Under the pieces are notes generated by a model. That model was not told where the DNA came from. It did not search any database and saw only the letters and a list, made by a program, of their open reading frames with translations. Made by a program: the position numbers and the translations under genes. Shown here in pieces: positions 40,002 to 47,845 of a stretch of 64,000 nucleotides of DNA. The stretch comes from a virus. The stretch is taken from positions 1-64,000 of the IMG/VR virus record IMGVR_UViG_3300046001_004063; one strand, given 5' to 3'. Each line of letters begins with the position of its first letter. The stretch's first letter is position 1.

Positions 40002-40979
40002 TTATTCCTTGCTTAAATCAATCTTGCTCAGCACAGGAATAAATGCCGCACGTAGTTCATCCATGTGCCGCTTCAAACCCGCAGGATTTAATTCATCTTC
40101 TGCGTAGAAAATAACATTGGCATCTGTGTATTCTTTATATTCTGCTGAACGAACTGCTTTACTAAATTGCTGTTGGTACCAGGCCACAATGTCTTTGTTG
40201 GTACCTGGTGGTAATTGAATACTCCAGGCCGCATACACATTAATGCCAGGTGCCACTGTGTTCAGCAACGGTACATTGGGAAACTGTGCCATCCGTTGTG
40301 TACCAGTAAATCCAATGGGTTTTACCTTGCCTGCATCCACCAGAGCTTTAGCCACTGCAATGGGCATGATACCAAATTCTGTGCCAGTTTTGCCATCATA
40401 ACTGGCTACACTTTGTACTGCTGGTTGTGGGCCGTTGAATTTCACAGGTTTGACTGTGTCTCGGTTGCCACGGCCTTTGTCCATCAAGTATTCAAATGCT
40501 GTTCTATGTGCGCCGCCACCAATGGCAATGCTGATTGTTCTGCCTGATTGAATATACTTCACAAACTCTTGTGGTGTATTGACGCCGCTTTTGACACTGG
40601 CAACCAATACCAGGGGCGATTTACCCATGGTCAATACATCCACAAATGAGTCGTAGTTGTATTTCTTTATGGACTTTTCCCAGATATCATTTGTGACATA
40701 ACTGCTCATGTGACTGGGCAAGTTGATTGTATGGCCATCGTTTGTGGCTTCCAAAAACTTGTTGTTGGCAATTACACTGTCTGCACCTGGTATGTTTTGT
40801 ACTACAAAAACAAATTTGGGATTTTCTTTTTGCACAATCTGTGCCAGTTTTCTAAAGGCCATTTCGTTTCCGGCACCGGGTGTATTACCAATAGATACAG
40901 TAACGGGTTTAGTGGGTTCCCAAGCAAACGCCAGGGCAGGCGCTAATAACAGCGCGGCAAATAATTTTTTGATTGACAT
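40002..40979 (-). CDS. Tripartite tricarboxylate transporter (Bug/TctC-family) periplasmic binding protein (325 aa)
   Basis: I choose the ATG at 40979 (AAGGA nearby) because it starts a clean signal peptide MSIKKLFAALLLAPALAFA. The mature chain has the Bug family layout: KPVTVSIGNTPGAGNEMAFRKL, then IVQNIPGADSVIANN (with the PGA loop that binds carboxylates through backbone amides), and near the end QLPPGTNKDIVAWYQQQF. Typical length is about 325. Bug proteins feed TctAB transporters with small carboxylates or act as sensors; they are abundant in Burkholderiales. No TctA or TctB is visible, so this would have to use a host permease or bind a ligand alone. Confidence 0.93.
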   Translation of the reverse strand: MSIKKLFAALLLAPALAFAWEPTKPVTVSIGNTPGAGNEMAFRKLAQIVQKENPKFVFVVQNIPGADSVIANNKFLEATNDGHTINLPSHMSSYVTNDIWEKSIKKYNYDSFVDVLTMGKSPLVLVASVKSGVNTPQEFVKYIQSGRTISIAIGGGAHRTAFEYLMDKGRGNRDTVKPVKFNGPQPAVQSVASYDGKTGTEFGIMPIAVAKALVDAGKVKPIGFTGTQRMAQFPNVPLLNTVAPGINVYAAWSIQLPPGTNKDIVAWYQQQFSKAVRSAEYKEYTDANVIFYAEDELNPAGLKRHMDELRAAFIPVLSKIDLSKE

Positions 40980-41071
40980 ATAGTTCCTTAAATAGTATGC
41001 TTGATTTTTAAACGCCTGGCAAATAATTTGCTGGTTTGTCAAAAATTCTACTTTATTTATTAAATTTTTCT

Positions 41072-41797
41072 ATGAACACTAAAATTTTTAACCTAATCTG
41101 CAAAAATTTGCAGGACTCCTTTAACTTGCCCAAGTATGCTAATATCACAATCAACGCAGATACTCAGGTACAAAATTTACCCTGGACACCTGCACGTTAT
41201 CGCAAGTTCAAGGACGCTGTAGAAGCAGAACTAAGTTTGCCCTGTGATTATGTAGGTACCGTACGGAACATTGTGGATGATCTCTCTGAACGTTATATCT
41301 TGCGTTTCTTTAGTGAAATTTGGAAGCCACGCACAGGTGACTATGAACACACGGGCTGGGAACTTGCAGAAGAAATTAACAAACTGAACCCGGAACGTGT
41401 GCTCGATGTGGGCTGTGGCTATCATCCTTTTAAAGGACGTATCAACAACTTGGTTGGCATCGATCCCTACAATAACTGCGCAGATTATGAAGTAGATATC
41501 CTAGAGTACCGAGTAAAACATCAGTATGATGTTATCATGGCACTAGGGTCAATCAATTTCAACTCACATGATGAAATCGAATCCAGGTTCAGTCATTGTG
41601 TTGGTTTGTTGAAGCAGGGCGGCAAGTTTTTCCTACGTGCCAATCCCGGCATCACACATAAGACAGGACCCTATGTGGAAATTTTTAATTGGACATTTGA
41701 GATAGCAAATGAGTTTGCTGAAAAGTATAATCTTCAACTAGAAACGTTCAAGAAAGATGCTAACGATCGATTGTATTTTGTGTATCAAAAACTTTGA
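41072..41797 (+). CDS. SAM-dependent methyltransferase (241 aa)
   Basis: The ATG at 41072 is preferred to an in-frame TTG at 41036. Motif I is VLDVGCGYHPFKGRI (about 114-128), followed by the acidic LVGIDPYNN loop, VIMALGSINF (motif IV-like) and LKQGGKFFLRANPG (motif VI). A class I methyltransferase is clear; the acceptor is unknown (the N-terminal 100 residues may bind it). It is one of the rare plus-strand genes; the 3' end overlaps the convergent SGNH gene by 38 bp. Confidence 0.85.
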   Translation: MNTKIFNLICKNLQDSFNLPKYANITINADTQVQNLPWTPARYRKFKDAVEAELSLPCDYVGTVRNIVDDLSERYILRFFSEIWKPRTGDYEHTGWELAEEINKLNPERVLDVGCGYHPFKGRINNLVGIDPYNNCADYEVDILEYRVKHQYDVIMALGSINFNSHDEIESRFSHCVGLLKQGGKFFLRANPGITHKTGPYVEIFNWTFEIANEFAEKYNLQLETFKKDANDRLYFVYQKL

Positions 41798-42455
41798 TCA
41801 TTAATTCGCCGGCAGCGGCATGTGCTGATTCCAATGGATGCCCTATATCAGTTATAGCGTGTCCATTTTTTTTGCTCCATTGTTGAAAATTCGTGCCTTC
41901 AAATGTGGTCATATGCGGCCGAATGTAGTCTTGTAGATCGGTAATGGCCGGAGTTGTATGCCACCGCCGATCAAACATCAGTTCATCCATATAGGTCATT
42001 ATGAACGGGCAGTTTTTTTGTTTAAGTGTGTCTATCACTACTCGTATGCTCATAAGAGTTGTGAGTTTGTCTCGTATTTCTGAATGTAAGTTTTTATAGT
42101 ATGTGTTTGCTATATCAGTTGTGTCACTGGGCGCAATTGTCAACCAAGGCTGCCATGAGCTCTGTCTGGGATTAGCAATATTAACGTAATCAAACCGATC
42201 TATGTATGTCCAACCAATAACAAAGAATGCTTGTTCATTTATGGCCAATTGAGACAATGCTCTTTCGGCTATTTGTAGATTCCCAGAGCCGGGTCTTGCA
42301 CAGCACAAATAATTATAGTTTAGATGCTGAGCCAAATGCGCCGGCCATGTTGAGTTACTGTGGTTTGGTCTCTGTCCAATAGATTCGTTCCAAAAAACTT
42401 CGTCACTTAGTTCACTACCGTAGATAAAACTGCAACCAAAACTTTTTAAATTCAT
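41760..42455 (-). CDS. SGNH/GDSL-like hydrolase, paralogue of 59547 (231 aa)
   Basis: FGCSFIYGSEL (~6-16) corresponds to the nucleophile block (GDSFVFGSEL in the paralogue) and GHPLESAHAAA (~205-215) to the His block. The central ARPGSGNLQIAERAL matches the Gly/Asn block region. The hydrolase fold is probable, but the first block has Cys-Ser instead of Asp-Ser. It may deacylate or bind a polysaccharide. A paralogue of the same length lies at 59547. Confidence 0.7.
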   Translation of the reverse strand: MNLKSFGCSFIYGSELSDEVFWNESIGQRPNHSNSTWPAHLAQHLNYNYLCCARPGSGNLQIAERALSQLAINEQAFFVIGWTYIDRFDYVNIANPRQSSWQPWLTIAPSDTTDIANTYYKNLHSEIRDKLTTLMSIRVVIDTLKQKNCPFIMTYMDELMFDRRWHTTPAITDLQDYIRPHMTTFEGTNFQQWSKKNGHAITDIGHPLESAHAAAGELMIKVFDTQNTIDR

Positions 42456-42492
42456 AGGTAATTATATACCTACTTTACAGAGTAGGAAAGAA

Positions 42493-43059
42493 TTAACGCA
42501 GGCCGGCTGCGGTTTGTAGGGATTTTAGTTCTGCGTCAGTTTCATAGATCTGCTTGTAGGGCAGTCCAGCTGACACACGCACTTCGTTGAGATCCTTTTC
42601 GTAGCGTTCTCTGTAGGCCTTGGGGCTTGTGGGAACAGTACTGTCAAATGTATCTCTGCTGAACGGCACAGAGTCACCTTTGTAGTGCATGGTCCAGTCA
42701 TCTGGCTCATACTCTGTTAAGGTGTTTAGATCATTCAACAGGGTTTCTACATGCTGACCTGCTGTGCTACGACGACGTATTTCCACATACACCAGGTAAC
42801 GATTGGGCTTGACTTCTCCGGGGCTCTTGTCTGCATCCAGTACAAAGTCATAGCCCTTTTCAAACCAAGCCATCAGATCCTTGGCAGCCTGTGGATCACG
42901 CACAAAGAAACTCACTACAATGATGTCATCGTCGTCGCCCATTTTACTGCTAAATTCGTCAACATGAATAGTGGGCTTCATCAAGCCTTCCAAATCCTTG
43001 TAACTAAGGCTTTCAGACAGCAGGTTGCTGAGGCTGTTGGGAAAGGTTGTTTTGTGCAT
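42493..43059 (-). CDS. Conserved T4-like phage protein, likely virion-associated (188 aa)
   Basis: The frame is open to 43119, but the start at 43059 (MHKTTFPNSL) gives the N-terminus LSNLLSESLSYKDLEGL that I recall from T4-like cyanophage proteins, and leaves a 47-bp overlap with the gene upstream. The protein continues with IIVVSFFVRDPQAAKDLMAWFEKGYDFVLDADKSPGEV and NRYLVYVEIRRRS, alternate strands and helices without catalytic residues. Usually annotated as a structural or hypothetical protein. Confidence 0.68.
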   Translation of the reverse strand: MHKTTFPNSLSNLLSESLSYKDLEGLMKPTIHVDEFSSKMGDDDDIIVVSFFVRDPQAAKDLMAWFEKGYDFVLDADKSPGEVKPNRYLVYVEIRRRSTAGQHVETLLNDLNTLTEYEPDDWTMHYKGDSVPFSRDTFDSTVPTSPKAYRERYEKDLNEVRVSAGLPYKQIYETDAELKSLQTAAGLR

Positions 43060-43603
43060 TTTGTGCTTGCTCGTCGTTTTGGTATTCATCTTGATCAATG
43101 TCTTGTTCATAGGCATCATCCAAGTCTGCTAGGTCAATGTCTTGATCTTCCAGTTCAATGGATCCTGTGCGGATATCACTCATCAGGCTCTTTGGCATGG
43201 TAATTTGTACCAGCCAAATCTTCTGTTCCATTATCTTTGCTTTGTGTGTGCCAGGGCGATAGTCACTGGGTGACTCAATCTTTACCGGCACCTTCATTGT
43301 GGTTTTCTTGAACTTTACTGTGCAATCAAACGGCAACAATCTACGTGCGGCACGTGGATCGGGCATGCGTTTTTCGGGCCACATGAATGTGCAAGTTACG
43401 TTGTATTTGCCAATGTCTGGGCCTGCGACTAGTTCGCCAATATCCCAGTTTTGAAATGCGTACAAGTCTAGTTCGTCAATCACACGCTCGAAATCCAACA
43501 AGGTCAACAAACTTCCTTCTGACATGTAAATGTCGCGAATGTTTTCTGCTACTTGCCAGTAATCTGAGCCGTCTTTAAATACTTTTTCGTCTGCTAAATC
43601 CAT
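43013..43603 (-). CDS. Conserved T4-like phage protein with acidic C-terminus (196 aa)
   Basis: Recognised by pattern as a conserved T4-like marine phage protein: FERVIDELDLYAFQNWDIGELV (~39-60), TCTFMWPEKRMPDPRAARRLLPFDC (~70-95) and WLVQITMPKSLMSDIRTGSIEL. The last 40 residues are Asp/Gln/Asn-rich and disordered. The function is not known to me; in relatives it accompanies head and tail genes. There is no Shine-Dalgarno; the ATG at 43603 is preceded by CTAAATAACTGT. Confidence 0.7.
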   Translation of the reverse strand: MDLADEKVFKDGSDYWQVAENIRDIYMSEGSLLTLLDFERVIDELDLYAFQNWDIGELVAGPDIGKYNVTCTFMWPEKRMPDPRAARRLLPFDCTVKFKKTTMKVPVKIESPSDYRPGTHKAKIMEQKIWLVQITMPKSLMSDIRTGSIELEDQDIDLADLDDAYEQDIDQDEYQNDEQAQNAQNNLSQQPQQPAV

Positions 43604-43608
43604 ACAGT

Positions 43609-43614
43609 TATTTA
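43609..43614 (-). promoter_or_regulatory. TAAATA box before ATG 43603
   Basis: Minus strand GACTAAATAACTGTATG, with the box ending 5 nt before the ATG, as in other leaderless-type starts in the window. Confidence 0.5.
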
Positions 43615-43621
43615 GTCTTCT

Positions 43622-43629
43622 TATAAATA
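43622..43629 (+). promoter_or_regulatory. Perfect T4 late promoter box TATAAATA upstream of HNH gene
   Basis: Exact TATAAATA, 61 nt before the ATG at 43691. The leader holds nested inverted repeats (GTAGTT...AACTAC around GGAA...TTCC) and ends in AAGGAG, so the endonuclease gene has its own late promoter. Confidence 0.75.
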
Positions 43630-43690
43630 GAGGTGTAGTTCACGGAATTGGCGTTCCCAACTACTCTAACGCTTATAAGGAGCAATCAGC

Positions 43691-44188
43691 ATGCGTATTT
43701 ACTCGCACAAGATTTATCGACAAATTTACAAAAAACATATTGGCCCTATTCCATCGGAGTCCAATGGTCGCACATACGAAATTCATCATATAGATGGAAA
43801 TCATAATAACAATAATCCATCAAATTTAAAAGCGGTCACTGTTAAAGAACACTATGACATACACTATGCACAAGGTGATTATAATGCTTGTGTCCTGATG
43901 TCGTTTAGGATGAATTTAGAACCAGAAGAGTTATCTGCACTGCGAAGCAAGGCAGCATACACACGGGTAGAAAACGGAACTCATCCGTGGACCGATAAAG
44001 AGAAAATGAAGAAACAAAATCAAAAAAGAACAGCAGAAGGAAAAAATGCGTTCTCAAACCCTGATATTGTAAAACAACAAATAGCAAACGGTACTCATGC
44101 CACTACAAAAAGAGTTAGTTGTTTAGGTTGCAAGAAAGAAACGTATGTTTCCGCGTTTAATAAGTGGCACACAAAATGTTCGCCATAG
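43691..44188 (+). CDS. HNH homing endonuclease (165 aa)
   Basis: The HNH core is complete: YEIHHIDGNHNNNNPSNLKAV (about residues 29-49) with His-His and Asn, and then VKEHYDIH. The middle has a DNA-binding NTP-rich segment (NGTHPWTDKEKMKKQNQKR, NAFSNPD) like NUMOD-type motifs. The C-terminus RVSCLGCKKETYVSAFNKWHTKC is a zinc-finger-like end also found on the GIY-YIG protein at 14669. It has its own promoter and Shine-Dalgarno (AAGGAG). It sits between two genes and interrupts neither, so a free-standing mobile endonuclease. Confidence 0.93.
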   Translation: MRIYSHKIYRQIYKKHIGPIPSESNGRTYEIHHIDGNHNNNNPSNLKAVTVKEHYDIHYAQGDYNACVLMSFRMNLEPEELSALRSKAAYTRVENGTHPWTDKEKMKKQNQKRTAEGKNAFSNPDIVKQQIANGTHATTKRVSCLGCKKETYVSAFNKWHTKCSP

Positions 44189-44307
44189 AGAAATACTTAT
44201 GCCGTACGAATCCGTTATCAGCACCCATAGAATTCACAAAGTTATAGCCTAAATACTCAGGACAGCAGGTTGCTGTCAGACAAAAAACCTCAACTTTGGA
44301 GATTACA
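44189..44307 (+). promoter_or_regulatory. phoH leader with TAAATA box and strong hairpin
   Basis: A 119-bp non-coding gap: CCTAAATACTCAG at about 44248-44260, then a 7-bp perfect hairpin GACAGCA-GGT-TGCTGTC (44261-44277), then GGAG six nt before the TTG start of phoH. It may combine a late-type promoter and a leader structure. Confidence 0.5.
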
Positions 44308-45039
44308 TTGAGCAGACAAAGAGCCGCAAAAGCACAAAAACGTATGGCACAAGTAGAAAACACAATTGATTTTTCCCAGGCACACCAGTATCATCGCCCA
44401 AAAGCGATTGCACTTGTGCCACGGACTCGCAATCAAGAACGACTTGTACTGGCGTTGTTGGATGATGACCAACACATTGTAGTAACAGCAGGACCGGCAG
44501 GCACTGGCAAAACCTATCTGGCCATGCAAGCCGCAGTAAAAGCCCTTAAAGAAGGCTCCTGCGAACGTATAGTATTGACACGCCCGGCGGTGGGCGTAGA
44601 GGATGAATCACATGGATTCCTACCCGGGGACCTTAACCAGAAAATGGAACCTTGGACAAGACCCTTGATAGATGTGCTACGTGAGACCTATCGTCCACAG
44701 GACATAGCCGCTATGATTGAAAATCAATTGATAGAAATATCACCCTTGGCATTCATGCGTGGGCGCACGTTCAAGCACAGTTGGATCATTGCTGATGAAA
44801 TGCAAAATGCCACACCCAATCAGATGAAAATGCTGATGACACGCATCGGTGTAGGCAGTAAGATTGTGGTCACTGGCGATGTAGAACAGACTGACCGACC
44901 GGGCAGTAACAACGGCTTGCTGGACCTGTGTGTCAAGTTAGATCGAACGGATGTGGAAGGAATTGCAATGTGTCCAATGGAAGCACGTGATGTTCAACGT
45001 CATGCTATCATTGGCTCAGTGCTAAAACTTTACTCTTGA
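44308..45039 (+). CDS. phoH: PhoH-like ATPase (243 aa)
   Basis: P-loop ATPase of the PhoH family: VVTAGPAGTGKTYLA (Walker A), VLTRPAVGVEDESHGFLPGDL (the PhoH signature with GFLPG), and WIIADEMQNATPNQMKMLMTRIG (Walker B, DEMQN, then the ML(M)TR motif). The best start is TTG at 44308, with GGAG spaced six bases before it. PhoH is a frequent marine phage gene of unknown role (RNA helicase-like or phosphate-starvation linked). It is on the plus strand; its 3' end overlaps the HAD gene by 10 bp. Confidence 0.95.
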   Translation: MSRQRAAKAQKRMAQVENTIDFSQAHQYHRPKAIALVPRTRNQERLVLALLDDDQHIVVTAGPAGTGKTYLAMQAAVKALKEGSCERIVLTRPAVGVEDESHGFLPGDLNQKMEPWTRPLIDVLRETYRPQDIAAMIENQLIEISPLAFMRGRTFKHSWIIADEMQNATPNQMKMLMTRIGVGSKIVVTGDVEQTDRPGSNNGLLDLCVKLDRTDVEGIAMCPMEARDVQRHAIIGSVLKLYS

Positions 45040-45638
45040 TCAGTTATTAACTGGTAAATCTCTTTCCAGTTTTTGACAATTGTGATGCCTTCGTGGTAGT
45101 GGTGCATGTTATGACCGTGCTCTACCAGAAGGCTCCGCAATCCTGCGCGGTATCCTGCAATGGCATTTTCTGGTTTGTCTTCTAACCAGTAGCATCCAGT
45201 ACCTTCGTATTCTTCCAGTGCTTCTTCCTTGTCGGCTCCGGTGTCCAAGCACACTATGCGTTCAAATGCTGATGTTCCAAACAGTTTGTTTAGATTCATT
45301 TCACGGAGTTTTTGTGCGTTGGGATCTAGACTCAAACTGGTAATACAATGAAATCTAAATCCATGCTCTTCGTGCAGTCGCTTGACGTAATACATGGCAT
45401 CACGCAGTGCAGGCAAGAATCCAATTGCGGCTGATTCGTTAAAGATGCGTATTAGTTTTTTAACTTGTTCTTTTGGTATGCCATATCTCATTGACATATC
45501 ATAGTTGAGCTTGCTACCAGGAACTTCTTCAAAGCCGTGTTCCTGCATCCAAACATTAAACGCCCATTCCCAATCTAATAAGACACCATCAGCATCAGTT
45601 AGGATTAGTTTTTTTAGGTTTTTGTATTTTGATTTCAT
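45030..45638 (-). CDS. HAD-superfamily hydrolase-like protein (202 aa)
   Basis: Motif I is LILTDADGVLLDWE (D15-A-D17-G-V), motif II is HCITSLS, and a Lys and the late acidic motif GCYWLEDKPENAIAGYRAG (LEDK-x3-A) are in place. That is the layout of phosphatases of the 5'-nucleotidase-like group; the size is normal. A strong sigma-70 promoter precedes it, so it is likely expressed early, possibly for nucleotide salvage. Confidence 0.87.
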   Translation of the reverse strand: MKSKYKNLKKLILTDADGVLLDWEWAFNVWMQEHGFEEVPGSKLNYDMSMRYGIPKEQVKKLIRIFNESAAIGFLPALRDAMYYVKRLHEEHGFRFHCITSLSLDPNAQKLREMNLNKLFGTSAFERIVCLDTGADKEEALEEYEGTGCYWLEDKPENAIAGYRAGLRSLLVEHGHNMHHYHEGITIVKNWKEIYQLITDQE

Positions 45639-45643
45639 AGTGT

Positions 45644-45672
45644 ATTATACTACAAAATCCGATTGCTGTCAA
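45644..45672 (-). promoter_or_regulatory. Consensus sigma-70 promoter for the HAD gene
   Basis: Minus strand TTGACA, 17-bp spacer, TATAAT: all twelve bases match. It sits 5 nt before the ATG at 45638, so the mRNA would start at or just beyond the start codon region, or a short leader is produced. Confidence 0.88.
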
Positions 45673-45962
45673 CTGGCTGCGGGCACAGGAGCATCCGCTT
45701 TGACATCAATTGGATGTCCATTTTCGTTAAACAGTCGTTCGATGATGTTGGCATAGTGCTGGTAATAATAACTCACAACAGTGTCCCACACTCTAGGAAC
45801 TTGTACACCGTTCATGCTACATTTTTCGACTTTTAATTTTTTAAAATCTAAAATTACACTGGCAGTTTGAATATCGCTGGTTTTTAATCTTGTGGCCACA
45901 GTCATAACTTCGTCAGTTTGACCATTTGCTTTTTTGTAATAGGTAAGGATTAGATATCTCAT
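45669..45962 (-). CDS. Hypothetical protein (97 aa)
   Basis: Unrecognised. Basic/hydrophobic strands RYLILTYYKKANG and ASVILDFKKLKVEKCSMNG, then a helical stretch VWDTVVSYYYQHYANIIERLFNENG, and an Ala/Pro end. There is no Shine-Dalgarno: TTTAAATACACC directly precedes the ATG at 45962. It resembles small T4-like hypothetical proteins. Confidence 0.65.
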   Translation of the reverse strand: MRYLILTYYKKANGQTDEVMTVATRLKTSDIQTASVILDFKKLKVEKCSMNGVQVPRVWDTVVSYYYQHYANIIERLFNENGHPIDVKADAPVPAAS

Positions 45963-45966
45963 GGTG

Positions 45967-45972
45967 TATTTA
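45967..45972 (-). promoter_or_regulatory. TAAATA box before ATG 45962
   Basis: Minus strand TTTAAATACACCATG: box ends 4 nt before ATG and overlaps the stop codon of the preceding gene. Confidence 0.5.
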
Positions 45973-46503
45973 AATGATTATTGGAGTCTTGTCAAAAATT
46001 AAAAAACAATCGCCGTTTAGCGAATTTGTTATAAATGGGCGCAACATTTGATATGTCAACTGCATCTGGTAATTATTTGCCATGTGCAAAGTCAGTTGGG
46101 CAAATGCCTGTTCTGGACTCAATGCTGTTCTATTCCAGTTAATAAAGATAGAATTAATACCAAGAATTAAACGTCCACCGGGTAATAGATTATCACACAA
46201 ATGGCCTAACTGGTGTGCGTACTCAGCTATAGAGTTATACCGCAGTTCAAATACATTCAAAGCTAGAATGTTATTAAACGAATTTACCGCGTCGGGACGT
46301 TGATCCAGCAAGTTTTCGTGTATTGTTAAATTAGGAATCCAGTTTTGAAATCTAGCACCAAAAGAATTCCATGCAAGTGTGGTTCCGGGTATAATAAATT
46401 TAGTAACAATTCGATCTCGTGGCAATAGTTGATCACTATGTCGATAGTGATACCACACTGCATCCCAGTGATTGATCATTGACCGAAGTTTAGTTTTGTT
46501 CAT
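45970..46503 (-). CDS. Degenerate methyltransferase-like protein A (177 aa)
   Basis: I choose the ATG at 46503 (MNKTKLRSMINHWD), which overlaps the upstream gene by 14 bp; the frame upstream is its shadow. LCDNLLPGGRLILGINSIFINW corresponds to the post-motif strand of SAM methyltransferases, and FIIPGTTLAWNSFG and NNILALNVFELRY may be remnants of motif I and IV. No GxGxG is present, so SAM binding is doubtful. The same ending is shared with the next gene upstream. Confidence 0.55.
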   Translation of the reverse strand: MNKTKLRSMINHWDAVWYHYRHSDQLLPRDRIVTKFIIPGTTLAWNSFGARFQNWIPNLTIHENLLDQRPDAVNSFNNILALNVFELRYNSIAEYAHQLGHLCDNLLPGGRLILGINSIFINWNRTALSPEQAFAQLTLHMANNYQMQLTYQMLRPFITNSLNGDCFLIFDKTPIII

Positions 46504-47002
46504 GTTTGGCCAACCAAAATCTGTTGTTGCCATGCACCCAGTTACCAATGCCGCCGCGTTCGTCAGGAATATAACAATACTTGTTAATTTTAAAGTTAGG
46601 TAGTTTGCGTTGAACGTACAGTGGCAATGCTGAATCGAAATCATGATTGATCAACGTCGAGTCAGGAGTATCCACACGAATACACCACTTGTTCAGCGCC
46701 ATGTAAATTTGTCCATTGGGTAACAATTGATCAACCAAATTGTCTATCTTGTGACACAGATCTCCAAGCTCTACAATCTGTGTGTTGTTAAAATACATTA
46801 TTAAATCCCAGGGTGCAGATCCTTTGGAGAATTGATCCCATAAACGTTGTTGTTGTCCCACCGTATCCCACTCAGCATACTCACTGATATTTAACACACT
46901 AGATAATTGTTGTTTGCCAAACCAGTTGTTAAACTCGTTCTCTTGTTGGGATTGCATGCGACAAGATTTTTTTAGTTGAGTACGTGTATGCAGTCTGTTC
47001 AT
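46490..47002 (-). CDS. Degenerate methyltransferase-like protein B (170 aa)
   Basis: Shows NNTQIVELGDLCHKIDNLVDQLLPNGQIYMALNKWCI (~73-108), similar in order to the previous protein (helix, LLPxG, strand, Lys/Asn). The N-terminus (SCRMQSQQENEFNNWFGKQQ) is helical. There is no glycine-rich SAM loop. The two genes look like diverged relatives of a methyltransferase domain, possibly scaffold proteins. Start ATG 47002 overlaps the stop of the next gene by 4 bp. Confidence 0.55.
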   Translation of the reverse strand: MNRLHTRTQLKKSCRMQSQQENEFNNWFGKQQLSSVLNISEYAEWDTVGQQQRLWDQFSKGSAPWDLIMYFNNTQIVELGDLCHKIDNLVDQLLPNGQIYMALNKWCIRVDTPDSTLINHDFDSALPLYVQRKLPNFKINKYCYIPDERGGIGNWVHGNNRFWLAKHEQN

Positions 47003-47844
47003 TGTTGATAAAATTTTACTAACGCACGACCAATTAAATCATCCTGATCAGGCACAGTGTCTTTATTAAACTGGTAATACGTTAAGTTTGATTGAGTTTT
47101 ATAGAAACTGCTATACAACTCTTGTAATCCTTGCAAATTGGCCACAGTGCTGTTTAAAAAACTTGCCACATTACGCATAGTTAATTCAAATGTGGTCCAC
47201 TTTGTCAAACACTCAATATTGAAATTAAATATGCGATTATCTACTGCTGGTTTATTAAAGGTTTTACCATATAAATTGAAATCTTGTTGAAACAACTGCA
47301 CCAGGGCATCTTCCACTAGTTGATCTAAGTCTCCACCACGATCTCTGAACTGATCTATTGTGGCGTTATCAAACAAACTGTTTTTATAAATGCTACCCTG
47401 TTTGTGAGACAATGCTTTATGTATTAAATTGGCATATCCCACTAATCTATCTACAAAGTTAGGCATGTATGATCGAATCATTGTGCCATTGGGCCACATA
47501 GACAACAGATATCGATGGTTATCAATTACTGACGTATCACAAAGCACCAGGAATTTTTTTCCGTCTTGTATTTGTTGCCATGCTGATTGGTCAGTGACTG
47601 TTGGAGTATAATTGTAGTCTGAATAACTTTTTAAATGTTTACCAAGTTGTCCTGCTAGGTAATATGTCGAAACATACTTGGCTGTAGAATGAGAATCACC
47701 AGTGCGACTAAACGTAAAGTTGTCATTGCTGATTTTAACCGTGTTGTCAATATGATTGCTGATTGCGTGGAACATAAAGTTACCATACGCACCACCGCGA
47801 TAATGAATTAATACCGCATTAGTGGAATTAAAATCAGCAATCAT
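46999..47844 (-). CDS. Hypothetical protein with glycine-rich N-terminal turn (281 aa)
   Basis: Start ATG 47844 (an in-frame TTG at 47868 lies within the clamp-loader gene) just after the clamp-loader stop codon. VLIHYRGGAYGNFMFHAISNH (~11-31) is a strand-turn like the GGQGGEF of the 8638 protein, so a degenerate P-loop/sulfotransferase-like fold may be shared. The remainder is helical with DQLVEDALVQLFQQDFNLYG and many Asn/Tyr. No catalytic residue can be named. Confidence 0.55.
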   Translation of the reverse strand: MIADFNSTNAVLIHYRGGAYGNFMFHAISNHIDNTVKISNDNFTFSRTGDSHSTAKYVSTYYLAGQLGKHLKSYSDYNYTPTVTDQSAWQQIQDGKKFLVLCDTSVIDNHRYLLSMWPNGTMIRSYMPNFVDRLVGYANLIHKALSHKQGSIYKNSLFDNATIDQFRDRGGDLDQLVEDALVQLFQQDFNLYGKTFNKPAVDNRIFNFNIECLTKWTTFELTMRNVASFLNSTVANLQGLQELYSSFYKTQSNLTYYQFNKDTVPDQDDLIGRALVKFYQQ

Positions 47845-47845
47845 A

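Noticed and set aside
42456-42492. Terminator or promoter at CCTACT/AGTAGG
   Set aside because: Short 6-bp stem with no T-run and no -35; not enough to call either.
43604-44307. Group I intron carrying the HNH gene
   Set aside because: The HNH gene lies between complete genes on opposite strands and no split gene is seen; a free-standing endonuclease explains it.
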